Positions 1 to 6,343 of a stretch of DNA of 11,565 nucleotides are shown here, in pieces; within the stretch, counting starts at the first letter, position 1; each line of letters begins with the position of its first letter. Below the pieces are notes generated by a model. The model saw nothing but the letters and a program-made list of their open reading frames with translations. It ran no database searches and was not told the DNA's origin. The DNA comes from Sphingopyxis sp. (GTDB lineage Bacteria > Pseudomonadota > Alphaproteobacteria > Sphingomonadales > Sphingomonadaceae), in NCBI GenBank assembly GCA_013911715.1, contig JACEST010000058.1:1-11565 (forward strand), written 5' to 3'. The position numbers and the translations under genes were made by a program.

Positions 1-227
1 GCGGGCTTGTCGGCCATTTCCTTGATGTCCGCGCCCGCCGCAAAGGCCTTTTCGCCCGCGCCGGTGAGGACGGCGCAGCGCTGGCCAGGGTCGGTCTCGA
101 ATGCAGCAAAGGCGGCGATCAATTCTTCGAGCACATGGCTGTTGAGCGCATTGAGCGACTGCGGGCGGTTGAGCGTAATCAGCGTCACCGCGCCGCGCGT
201 TTCGGTCAGGATGGTTTCGTAGGTCAT
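1..227 (-). CDS. Enoyl-CoA hydratase, N-terminal part (runs off the left edge)
   Basis: The first 75 residues of a crotonase-superfamily protein are visible; the gene continues beyond the window. The start ATG at 227 is preceded by GGAG seven bases upstream. The N-terminus has the family pattern LITLNRPQSLNALNS (residues about 16-30), followed by the first oxyanion-hole segment GEKAFAAGADIKEM (about 60-73). Enoyl-CoA hydratases add water to a 2-enoyl-CoA. In this neighbourhood the likely substrate is methacrylyl-CoA, made from isobutyryl-CoA in valine breakdown, although a short-chain hydratase of general use cannot be excluded. The gene lies 81 bp downstream of the 3-hydroxyisobutyryl-CoA hydrolase gene on the same strand and is probably co-transcribed. 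A 20-bp inverted repeat lies in the gap. The family call is secure; the exact substrate is inference. Confidence 0.88.
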   Translation of the reverse strand, partial: MTYETILTETRGAVTLITLNRPQSLNALNSHVLEELIAAFAAFETDPGQRCAVLTGAGEKAFAAGADIKEMADKP

Positions 228-241
228 TTGAATCTCCGTCG

Positions 242-301
242 CCCCTGCGAAGGCAGGGGCCGTTGTCGTCACATGGCCAGCGGCCCCTGCCTTCGCAGGG
301 G
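242..301. repeat. Double-hairpin REP-like inverted repeat
   Basis: Bases 242-261 and 282-301 are exact reverse complements (20 of 20) separated by 20 bases. Each arm is itself a hairpin: CCCCTGC and GCAGGGG pair around a GAAG or CTTC loop. This nested palindrome is typical of dispersed REP/BIME-like elements found between genes in sphingomonads. It fills most of the gap between the hydrolase and hydratase genes. It could stabilise the upstream mRNA or lower expression of the downstream hydratase. There is no T-run, so it is not a typical intrinsic terminator. Confidence 0.85.
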
Positions 302-308
302 AGACGCG

Positions 309-1352
309 TTAGTCAAGCGGCTTCCATTCCTCATCGGCGGGCAGCGGCGCGAAAATGGCGTCGAGCAGTTCGTCGGTCACGCCTTCCGCCGTCGCCGGAT
401 TCCATTGCGGCGCATTGTCCTTGTCAACAATCACCGCGCGCACGCCTTCGGCAAAATCGGGGCGGGTGAGCACGCGCGATGCGATGCGATATTCCATCGC
501 CATGTTCGCGGCAAAATCGGGCAGACCCGCGCTGGTGGCCAGCTGGCGCAGCGCGACCTTGCACGTCTGCGGGCTTTTGGCGCGCAGCGTGGCCAGTTCC
601 TTGGCCGCCCAGTCGCTGCCATCGGCGTCGAGGGCAGCCAGAATCTCCTCCAGCCGGTCGGATGCGAACAGCCGGTCAATGTCCGCCCGGTTGGCAAGGA
701 TGCGGGCGGGCGGCGGTTCGACCGTCAGGCTGCCCAGCACCGCCCCCACCTCTTCGCCTGCCGCCATGCGCGCCTTGGTCTCGGCCAGCGCAGCGGCGGG
801 CAGATAATGGGTGGCAAGGCCGACCGCGCGACACTCCGCCCCATCGAGCCGCGCGCCGGTCAGCGCCAGAAACGCACCAATCCGCCCCGGCAACCGCGAC
901 AGATACCAGCCGCCGCCCACATCGGGGAACAGTCCGATGCCCGTTTCGGGCATGGCAAGCCGGGTGTTTTCGGTCGCCACCTGGAAGCGCGCGGGCTGCG
1001 AAATCCCGACCCCGCCGCCCATGGTGATGCCGTCCATGAAGGCAATGACTGGCTTGGGGTAGGTGAAGAGCAGATGGTTGAGCTGATATTCATCGTGAAA
1101 GAACCGGCGGCCAGACACGCCGCCGTCATTGAGCGCGGAATTGCGGAGGAAGGCAATGTCGCCGCCCGCGCAGAAGCCACGACCTTCGGCGTGGTCGATG
1201 ATGATGGTCTGAACGGCGGGATCTTCGCGCCAAGCCAGCAGCGCGGCCGTCATGGCGTGCACCATTGGCAGGGTGAGTGCGTGCAACGCCACCGGGCGAT
1301 TCAGGCTCAGACGGCCAGTGATGCCGGAAACTCGGGTAAGAACGTCACTCAT
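309..1352 (-). CDS. 3-hydroxyisobutyryl-CoA hydrolase (HIBCH-type, crotonase superfamily)
   Basis: A 347-residue protein of the usual length for bacterial 3-hydroxyisobutyryl-CoA hydrolases. These enzymes release 3-hydroxyisobutyrate from its CoA ester in valine degradation and so remove reactive methacrylyl-CoA. Visible motifs are RGFCAGGDI (58-66), the second oxyanion segment MDGITMGGGVGIS (106-118) and the hydrolase signature MPETGIGLFPDVGGGWYLSR (134-153). The last contains Glu136 and Asp144, which correspond to the catalytic acids of this family. The C-terminal part (about 230-347) is the extension that separates hydrolases from plain enoyl-CoA hydratases. The start ATG at 1352 overlaps the stop of the upstream VOC gene in an ATGA, and no strong ribosome binding site is visible, so translation is probably coupled. 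Family assignment is strong. Confidence 0.93.
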   Translation of the reverse strand: MSDVLTRVSGITGRLSLNRPVALHALTLPMVHAMTAALLAWREDPAVQTIIIDHAEGRGFCAGGDIAFLRNSALNDGGVSGRRFFHDEYQLNHLLFTYPKPVIAFMDGITMGGGVGISQPARFQVATENTRLAMPETGIGLFPDVGGGWYLSRLPGRIGAFLALTGARLDGAECRAVGLATHYLPAAALAETKARMAAGEEVGAVLGSLTVEPPPARILANRADIDRLFASDRLEEILAALDADGSDWAAKELATLRAKSPQTCKVALRQLATSAGLPDFAANMAMEYRIASRVLTRPDFAEGVRAVIVDKDNAPQWNPATAEGVTDELLDAIFAPLPADEEWKPLD

Positions 1353-1729
1353 TGGAGTTTGCTCGCCTGTGCTTCAATCAAGTCCCAGCGGTTTCCGTAC
1401 TTGTCCGCCAGCACGACTATCCGGCCATAATGCTCAGTCCGCACCGGCTCCAGCACGGTGATCCCGTTTAGCTGCAACTGCGCAACGTCAACATCGAAAT
1501 TGGGTGAATTCAGGAAAAAGGCAACGCGCCCGCCTGCCTGTCGTCCGATAGCATCGCGTTGTGCCGCGTCGCTCGCTTCGGCCAGTCGCAAGCGAATGCC
1601 ACCATTAGTGCCTAGTTCGACCCAACGATGCCCTGACACATGCACATCGTCCCTCTCCAACGAAAAACCCCAAGCCCTGGTATAATGATCAATGGCATCA
1701 TCCATTTCTGGAACAATGACCGTCACCAT
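1349..1729 (-). CDS. VOC/glyoxalase-fold protein
   Basis: A 126-residue single-domain protein of the vicinal oxygen chelate superfamily. Family features are the N-terminal strand and helix TVIVPEMDDAIDHYTRAWGF (3-22), the central RWVELGTNGGIRLRL (35-49), the segment GGRVAFFLNSPNFDVD (67-82) and the C-terminal VLADKYGNRWDLIE (106-119), whose Glu sits where a metal ligand usually lies. Members include glyoxalase I, methylmalonyl-CoA epimerase, dioxygenases and antibiotic-binding proteins. The sequence alone does not decide among them, and no clear histidine ligand is seen on the first strand. The gene starts 17 bases after the dehydrogenase stop and its end overlaps the hydrolase start by 4 bases. 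I chose ATG at 1729; a TTG two codons earlier (1735) is also possible, and the ribosome binding site is weak either way. A detoxifying or accessory role in acyl-CoA metabolism is only inference. Confidence 0.8.
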   Translation of the reverse strand: MVTVIVPEMDDAIDHYTRAWGFSLERDDVHVSGHRWVELGTNGGIRLRLAEASDAAQRDAIGRQAGGRVAFFLNSPNFDVDVAQLQLNGITVLEPVRTEHYGRIVVLADKYGNRWDLIEAQASKLQ

Positions 1730-1746
1730 GAACAATTTTGTGTTGC

Positions 1747-2916
1747 TCACTGGCGCAGCAAGTCCCGACCGACGATCATCCGCATCACCTGGTTGGTGCC
1801 CTCCAAAATCGAATGGACACGCAAATCGCGCCAGAAGCGTTCGATGGGGTAATCCTTCAGATAGCCATAGCCGCCGAACAGTTGCAGCGCCTTGTTGACC
1901 ACCTCGCTGCCATTGTCGGTCGCGAGGCGCTTGGCCATCGCTGAAAAGCGCGATTTGTCGGGGGCGCCCGCATGGACCTTGGCGGCGGCAAGATAGAGCA
2001 GCGCGCGCGCGGCTTCCAAATCGGTCGCCATGTCGGCGAGCATGAACTGGGTGTTCTGGAAATCGGCGACGGGCTGGCCGAATTGCTGGCGTTCCTTGGT
2101 ATATTTGATCGCTTCGTCGAGGCAGCGCTGCGCCCCGCCCAAACTGCACGCACCGATGTTGAGGCGGCCGCCGTCGAGCCCCGCCATGGCGAAGCGAAAC
2201 CCGTCGCCTTCGGCCCCTACCCGGTTCGCGACCGGGACGCGGCAATCCTCAAAAATCACCTGCGCAGTCGGGCTGGCATTCCAGCCGAGCTTTTTTTCGG
2301 GCGCGCCGAACGACAGGCCAGGCGTGCCTTTTTCCACCACCAAGCAACTGATGCCCTTGGCCCCCGCCTCACCGGTGCGGACCATGACGACATAGATATC
2401 GTTGACCCCCGCGCCCGAGATAAACTGCTTGGTGCCGTTGAGCACATAATCCTCGCCGCCTGACCCGGACCCTGATCCGGGTTCACGCCGCGCGGTCGTC
2501 TTGAGCGCCGCCGCGTCCGAACCCGAACCAGGTTCGGTCAGGCAATAGCTGGCAATTTTGTTCATGCTGACGAGTTCGGGCAGAAAACGCGCCTTCAGCT
2601 CTGCCGAACCAAAGCAGTCAATCATCCACGACGCCATATTGTGGATCGAGATATAGGAGGAAGTGGCGGGGCAGCCATAGGCCATCGCTTCCATGATCAA
2701 TGCCGCGTCGAGCCGCCCGAGGCCGATGCCGCCCGATGCTTCGGACACATAGATGGAGCCGAAGCCAAGCTCGCCCGCTGCCTTCCAGACATCGACCGGA
2801 TAATGGCTTTTCTCGTCCCATTCGGCGGCAAAAGGCGTGATGCGATCGGCGGTGAACTTGCGCGCCATGTCCTGAATGGCAAGCTGATCGTCGGTGAGGG
2901 CAAACTGGTCGGTCAT
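1747..2916 (-). CDS. Acyl-CoA dehydrogenase, isobutyryl-CoA dehydrogenase-like
   Basis: A 389-residue FAD flavoenzyme that forms a 2-enoyl-CoA and passes electrons to ETF. It shows an N-terminal helical domain (1-120), the FAD-contact motif YCLTEPGSGSDAAALKT (124-140), a beta domain with YVLNGTKQFISGAG (157-170), and a C-terminal helical domain with YTKERQQFGQPVADFQ (272-287) and FGGYGYLKDYPIERFWRDLR (347-366). The catalytic base is Glu372 in LEGTNQ. The C-terminus and the neighbouring 3-hydroxyisobutyryl-CoA hydrolase point to isobutyryl-CoA in the valine pathway. Residues about 144-154 (REPGSGSGSGG) form a low-complexity loop that the family normally lacks, and the DNA there is a palindrome (see the repeat at 2461-2485). 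The ATG at 2916 overlaps the VapC stop by 4 bases and has no clear Shine-Dalgarno sequence. Family call very strong; substrate inferred. Confidence 0.93.
   Translation of the reverse strand: MTDQFALTDDQLAIQDMARKFTADRITPFAAEWDEKSHYPVDVWKAAGELGFGSIYVSEASGGIGLGRLDAALIMEAMAYGCPATSSYISIHNMASWMIDCFGSAELKARFLPELVSMNKIASYCLTEPGSGSDAAALKTTARREPGSGSGSGGEDYVLNGTKQFISGAGVNDIYVVMVRTGEAGAKGISCLVVEKGTPGLSFGAPEKKLGWNASPTAQVIFEDCRVPVANRVGAEGDGFRFAMAGLDGGRLNIGACSLGGAQRCLDEAIKYTKERQQFGQPVADFQNTQFMLADMATDLEAARALLYLAAAKVHAGAPDKSRFSAMAKRLATDNGSEVVNKALQLFGGYGYLKDYPIERFWRDLRVHSILEGTNQVMRMIVGRDLLRQ
2461..2485. repeat. Palindromic repeat inserted in frame in the acyl-CoA dehydrogenase gene
   Basis: CCCGGA (2464-2469) and TCCGGG (2476-2481) pair around a six-base loop CCCTGA. 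TGA (2461-2463) and TCA (2483-2485) extend the stem with one bulged base. The palindrome matches the shape of the common dispersed alphaproteobacterial repeat with the core CCCGGA-N-TCCGGG. It encodes the glycine/serine-rich segment between the TEPGSGSD motif and YVLNGTKQF, where related enzymes have a short turn of the type RREGDDY. The reading frame stays open. An alternative origin is partial duplication of the nearby EPGSGS codons. Confidence 0.7.
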
Positions 2917-3314
2917 GCGGTGTCCAGAAACGGATTGATGATGGTCAGCCGGTCATCGATGATCAGGCCGTGCTGCATATCTTCGCTGTAAAAGATTGTT
3001 GCGCCGCCCGCCAGAGCGACGGCGAGGAGCAGGGCATCAAAAAAGGCCAACTGATAGCGCGCGGTGAGCCGCAAGGCCTCTTGGTGGCTGTGGTCAGTGA
3101 CCGGCCGAATGTCGCCGACCCATGTCCGCAAAAGGCCCAAATCGCGCCGGATATCGGTCCATTCACGCCGCCGTTTGCGTCGGCTGGCAAAGGCGAATTC
3201 ATTGAGTACCTGGACGCTCAAAAAGCTCGCTGCTGCTAAAACGCCCTCGGCCCGGTCCGTTTTTTCGTCTTCCGTCAGAGCATAAATAGCGATGTTCGTG
3301 TCGATGGTTACCAT
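2913..3314 (-). CDS. vapC: VapC-type PIN-domain ribonuclease toxin
   Basis: A 133-residue PIN-domain protein, the normal size for VapC. VapC toxins are Mg2+-dependent endoribonucleases that cut tRNA or rRNA and are held in check by VapB. The acidic active-site residues can be placed: Asp5 in VTIDTNIAIYAL, Glu39 in SVQVLNEFAF, Asp93 in AFFDALLLA, and Glu111/Asp112 in YSEDMQHG near the end. The ATG at 3314 overlaps the antitoxin stop by seven bases, and the toxin stop in turn overlaps the dehydrogenase ATG. The toxin gene is therefore locked between its antitoxin and a catabolic gene in one apparent transcript. All catalytic acids are kept, so the toxin looks functional. The specific RNA target cannot be read from the sequence. 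Confidence 0.9.
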   Translation of the reverse strand: MVTIDTNIAIYALTEDEKTDRAEGVLAAASFLSVQVLNEFAFASRRKRRREWTDIRRDLGLLRTWVGDIRPVTDHSHQEALRLTARYQLAFFDALLLAVALAGGATIFYSEDMQHGLIIDDRLTIINPFLDTA

Positions 3315-3571
3315 TTGTCAAATGCAGGACGCCAGTTCGCCTCTTCCCGATCAAATTTCCAATCTTTGGGCAGGGGAATCCGACGCTTGCGAATTTCCTC
3401 CAACGCAGCCTGTTTGCGCGCCTGAACGGCCGCAGCATTGGTTTCTTCAAGAGCCTTCGCAACAATATCGGCGTCAATTGCGTCGCCTTCTTTGAGGTCA
3501 AAGCGGTCGATCAATTCGCGAGGAAGCCGCACCGCCAGGCTGTTGCCCCATTTGCCGATCAGCATTTTCAT
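3308..3571 (-). CDS. vapB: VapB-type antitoxin, AbrB/MazE-fold DNA-binding protein
   Basis: An 87-residue antitoxin. The N-terminal 45 residues (KWGNSLAVRLPRELIDRFDL, 7-26, then KEGDAIDADIV) are the swapped-hairpin AbrB/MazE DNA-binding fold. The charged helix and the C-terminal tail IPLPKDWKFDREEANW (about 65-80) match the part of VapB antitoxins that wraps around the PIN toxin and blocks its active site. The start at 3571 has a strong GGAGG six bases upstream. The gene overlaps vapC by seven bases. A perfect inverted repeat over the -10 region 16 bases upstream of the start is the expected autoregulatory operator, bound by VapB alone or by the VapBC complex. Family assignment is strong. Confidence 0.9.
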   Translation of the reverse strand: MKMLIGKWGNSLAVRLPRELIDRFDLKEGDAIDADIVAKALEETNAAAVQARKQAALEEIRKRRIPLPKDWKFDREEANWRPAFDKW

Positions 3572-3586
3572 CGCGCGCCTCCGTTT

Positions 3587-3606
3587 GGATATACGTATGT
3601 ATATCC
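3587..3606. promoter_or_regulatory. Probable VapBC operator (perfect inverted repeat)
   Basis: GGATATAC (3587-3594) and GTATATCC (3599-3606) are exact reverse complements separated by GTAT. The repeat ends 11 bases upstream of the vapB GGAGG site and covers the -10 hexamer, the usual geometry for autorepression by an AbrB-fold antitoxin. Binding is inference; the symmetry is seen directly. Confidence 0.72.
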
Positions 3607-3626
3607 CAAATGGGCGCTTGGCACAA
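3598..3626 (-). promoter_or_regulatory. Sigma-70-like promoter of vapBC and probably the valine-degradation genes
   Basis: Read on the minus strand, TTGTGC (3621-3626) is followed 17 bases later by TATACA (3598-3603). The -35 hexamer begins one base after the stop codon of the upstream reductase gene. The -10 lies inside the inverted-repeat operator. No comparable promoter is seen between vapC and the acyl-CoA dehydrogenase, where the genes overlap. Confidence 0.6.
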
Positions 3627-4856
3627 TCACAACGCCAGCATCTCCTTCAGCGGCACGCGTGCGTCGGCCAGCCGCTCGGGCGCAATTTGTGCCCGGGCCA
3701 GCACCAGCGCGCGGCCCTGCACATAGTCTTTGGTCGCATTGACGCAGTCGAGCGCGATCACACTGCCGCCCTGCAGATACACGACCGAAAAGCTGCGCGT
3801 CGCCGGGTCGCCGCGCACCACGCAATCGTCATAGCCGGTCGACAGGCCGACGGTCTGCAGTTTCAGATCATATTGGTTCGACCAGAACCACGGCACAGCG
3901 TCATACGCCACATCTTCCGCGCCTGCGATATGCTTGGCGGCCACGCTCGCCTGATCATTGGCGTTCTGTACCGATTCAAGCCGGATCGCCGCGCCGTCCG
4001 CAAAGCCATTGGCGTGGAGCGCGCAATCGCCGACAGCATAAATGTCGGGCAGGCTGGTGCGCTGCTGCGCATCGACCGCCACGCCATTGCCGCCAGCCGC
4101 GCCCGCCGCGAGCAGCGGCGCGGCGGAGGGAATAATGCCTATGCCGACGATGACAAGGTCGGCGCGGAGCACGCTGTTATCGGCCAGGCGCACGCCCGCG
4201 ACATGCCCGTCACCTTCCAGCGCGGCGATACGCACTCCCAGCCGCAAATCGACGCCGTGCGCGCGATGTTCGGCCTCAAAAAAGCGCGACAGCGGCTCAC
4301 CCGCAACCCGCGCCAGCACGCGATCCAGCGCCTCGAGTAGCACGACCGGCTTTCCCGCTTTGCGCAGCACCGCCGCCGCCTCTAGGCCGATATAGCCGCC
4401 GCCGATCACAACCACCTGCCGCGCGGTAGCTGCCGCGGCGATCATCGCATCGGCATCGGCGCGCGTGCGCACGCCTTGCACTCCGGCCAGATCGCCGCCC
4501 GGCAACGGCAAGGCGCGCGCGTGGCCGCCCGCCGCCCAGATCAGCTTGCCATAGCCAATGGTCGCACCGCTGCTTGTGGTGACGCTGTGTGCTGCCGGGT
4601 CAACAGCATCGACGCGCTGCCCCAGCAGCATCGTGATGTCGCGTTCGTCCCAAAAGCGCGCCGGACGCAGCAGCAAGCGATCATAATCCTTTTCGCCTGC
4701 GAAATATTCCTTCGACAACGGTGGGCGTTCATACGGCAAGTCTGGCTCTTCGCCGACAATCGCGATGCTGCGCGCGAATTTCGCTATGCGCAGCGCGATG
4801 GCCGCCTGCGCCCCGGCATGGCCGCCGCCGACTATCAGGACGTCGAACGAATCCAT
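3627..4856 (-). CDS. FAD-dependent ferredoxin/rubredoxin-type NAD(P)H reductase
   Basis: A 409-residue pyridine-nucleotide reductase of the putidaredoxin/rhodocoxin/terpredoxin reductase type. It takes electrons from NAD(P)H to FAD and then to a small redox protein, typically a 2Fe-2S ferredoxin serving a P450 or dioxygenase. Motifs (numbered from the TTG codon at 4859; subtract one for the annotated ATG): FAD dinucleotide site VLIVGGGHAGAQAA (7-20), LPYERPPLSKEYF (41-53), second nucleotide site VVVIGGGYIGLEAA (149-162), FAD-binding TSLPDIYAVGDCA (268-280), and the C-terminal WFWSNQYDLKLQTVG (325-339) typical of this subgroup. ATG at 4856 was preferred because GGGGG lies six to eight bases upstream; a TTG one codon earlier is the alternative. 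No ferredoxin or oxygenase partner is visible nearby. Its stop lies next to the vapBC -35 box. Family call strong, partner unknown. Confidence 0.9.
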   Translation of the reverse strand: MDSFDVLIVGGGHAGAQAAIALRIAKFARSIAIVGEEPDLPYERPPLSKEYFAGEKDYDRLLLRPARFWDERDITMLLGQRVDAVDPAAHSVTTSSGATIGYGKLIWAAGGHARALPLPGGDLAGVQGVRTRADADAMIAAAATARQVVVIGGGYIGLEAAAVLRKAGKPVVLLEALDRVLARVAGEPLSRFFEAEHRAHGVDLRLGVRIAALEGDGHVAGVRLADNSVLRADLVIVGIGIIPSAAPLLAAGAAGGNGVAVDAQQRTSLPDIYAVGDCALHANGFADGAAIRLESVQNANDQASVAAKHIAGAEDVAYDAVPWFWSNQYDLKLQTVGLSTGYDDCVVRGDPATRSFSVVYLQGGSVIALDCVNATKDYVQGRALVLARAQIAPERLADARVPLKEMLAL

Positions 4857-4886
4857 CAATTACCCCCTGCCAACTGTCATAATTCC

Positions 4887-4915
4887 GCTATAGACGCGGC
4901 GCGCCGTGCCGCCAA
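4887..4915 (-). promoter_or_regulatory. Probable promoter of the reductase gene
   Basis: On the minus strand, TTGGCG (4910-4915) is followed after exactly 17 bases by TATAGC (4887-4892). The reductase ATG is about 30 bases further on, leaving room for a short leader with its GGGGG site. The same TATA core read on the plus strand gives TATAGA (4889-4894) about 67 bases before the phosphomannomutase start, but with only a weak -35. Confidence 0.45.
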
Positions 4916-4960
4916 AGCGGCGTTGCCAATCAGTGCCATTTTCAGGGACGACGACCCACC

Positions 4961-6343
4961 ATGCATCAATTCCATCCCACCAGCCTTCGCGAATATGACA
5001 TTCGCGGCATCATTGGCGAGACATTGGGCGAGGCCGACGCCTATGCCATCGGGCGCGGTTTCGCCACGCTGATTGCCCGCGCGAGCGGCAAGACGGTCGC
5101 AGTCGGCTATGACGGGCGGGTGAGCTCGCCCGGCCTGGCCGAAGCGCTCGTGCGCGGGCTGAACGAAAGCGGCTGCGATGCCGTGGTGGTCGGCATGGGG
5201 CCGACGCCGATGCTTTATTATGCCGAATCGGTGATGGACGATGTCGACGGCGGCGTGATGATTACGGGCAGCCACAACCCCGCCAACTATAATGGTTTCA
5301 AGATGGTATTCCAGGGCCGCCCCTTTTTCGGCGCGGACATTCGGCAACTCGGTGACATGGCGGCGGCAGGCGACTGGGACGAGGGCACCGGCACGTCGCG
5401 GACCATCGACATCATGGACCGCTACATCGACCGGCTGGTCGAGGATTTTGGCGGCGGCGCCTGCCGGATGGCATGGGACTGCGGTAATGGCGCGGCGGGC
5501 GAGGTCGTATCGCGGCTGGTGAAGCGATTGCCCGGCGAGCATCATGTGCTGTTCGCAGAGATTGACGGCAATTTCCCCAACCATCATCCTGACCCGACCG
5601 ACGAGAAAAATCTGGCCGATCTGAAGGTGCTGGTCGCTGAAAAGGGGCTGGATTTCGGTGTCGCGTTCGACGGCGACGGCGACCGCATCGGCGCGATCGA
5701 CGGCGAGGGCCGGGTGATCTGGGGCGACCAGCTGCTTCAAATCTATGCCGCCTGTGTGCTCAAGGATTTGCCCGGCGCGACGATCATCGCCGATGTAAAG
5801 GCCAGCCAGGCGCTGTTCGATCGGGTGGCCGAGCTCGGCGGGCAACCTCTGATGTGGAAAACCGGGCACAGCCTGATCAAGTCGAAGATGAAGGAAACCG
5901 GGTCGCCGCTCGCGGGCGAGATGAGCGGGCATGTGTTTTTCAAGCATCGCTATTATGGCTTTGACGATGCCATTTATGCCGCACTGCGGCTGATCGAGGC
6001 GCAAAGCATATTGGAGCAGAGCGTGACCCAATTGCGCAGCAATATGGCCGAGATGATCAACACCCCCGAAATGCGCTTCCAGGTCGACGAGAGCCGCAAG
6101 TTCGCGGTCGTGGACGAAATCCTCGCGCGGCTCGCCGCCGAGGGGGCCGACGTCAACGCGACCGATGGCGCACGGGTCAACACACCCGACGGCTGGTGGC
6201 TGCTGCGCGCGTCGAACACGCAGGACGTGCTGGTCGCGCGCGCAGAGGCGTCGAGCGAGGCGGGCCTGGCGCGGTTGATGGACCAGATCGACGCGCAACT
6301 GGCGGCATCGGGCCTCAAGCGCGGCGAGACGGTAGGCCACTGA
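4961..6343 (+). CDS. manB: Phosphomannomutase/phosphoglucomutase
   Basis: A 460-residue alpha-D-phosphohexomutase of the AlgC/ManB/PgmG type. It interconverts mannose-6-phosphate and mannose-1-phosphate, and usually glucose-6-/1-phosphate as well. Visible landmarks are the substrate-entry motif YDGRVSSPGLAEAL (50-63), the phosphoserine loop MITGSHNPANYNGFKM (100-115) with Ser104, the Mg2+ loop FDGDGDR (236-242), the sugar-recognition loop GEMSGHVFF (319-327), and the phosphate-binding loop LLRASNTQDVLVARAEA (414-430). The annotated ATG begins the conserved region almost at once (FHPTSLREYDIRGIIGE), and no better start lies upstream. The stop shares a base with the manA start (TGATG). Together with manA and manC it supplies GDP-mannose for exopolysaccharide or glycan synthesis. 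Identification is strong; dual sugar specificity is inferred from the family. Confidence 0.93.
   Translation: MHQFHPTSLREYDIRGIIGETLGEADAYAIGRGFATLIARASGKTVAVGYDGRVSSPGLAEALVRGLNESGCDAVVVGMGPTPMLYYAESVMDDVDGGVMITGSHNPANYNGFKMVFQGRPFFGADIRQLGDMAAAGDWDEGTGTSRTIDIMDRYIDRLVEDFGGGACRMAWDCGNGAAGEVVSRLVKRLPGEHHVLFAEIDGNFPNHHPDPTDEKNLADLKVLVAEKGLDFGVAFDGDGDRIGAIDGEGRVIWGDQLLQIYAACVLKDLPGATIIADVKASQALFDRVAELGGQPLMWKTGHSLIKSKMKETGSPLAGEMSGHVFFKHRYYGFDDAIYAALRLIEAQSILEQSVTQLRSNMAEMINTPEMRFQVDESRKFAVVDEILARLAAEGADVNATDGARVNTPDGWWLLRASNTQDVLVARAEASSEAGLARLMDQIDAQLAASGLKRGETVGH

Noticed and set aside
135..1430. Long plus-strand open frame (431 codons) opposite the hydrolase gene
   Set aside because: Arg/His/Gly-rich translation with no family motif, opposite a well-supported 3-hydroxyisobutyryl-CoA hydrolase. 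It is the usual antisense frame of GC-rich codon use.
3438..4340. Plus-strand open frame (300 codons) opposite the reductase and antitoxin
   Set aside because: Crosses the antitoxin, its promoter and the reductase in antisense; no motif.
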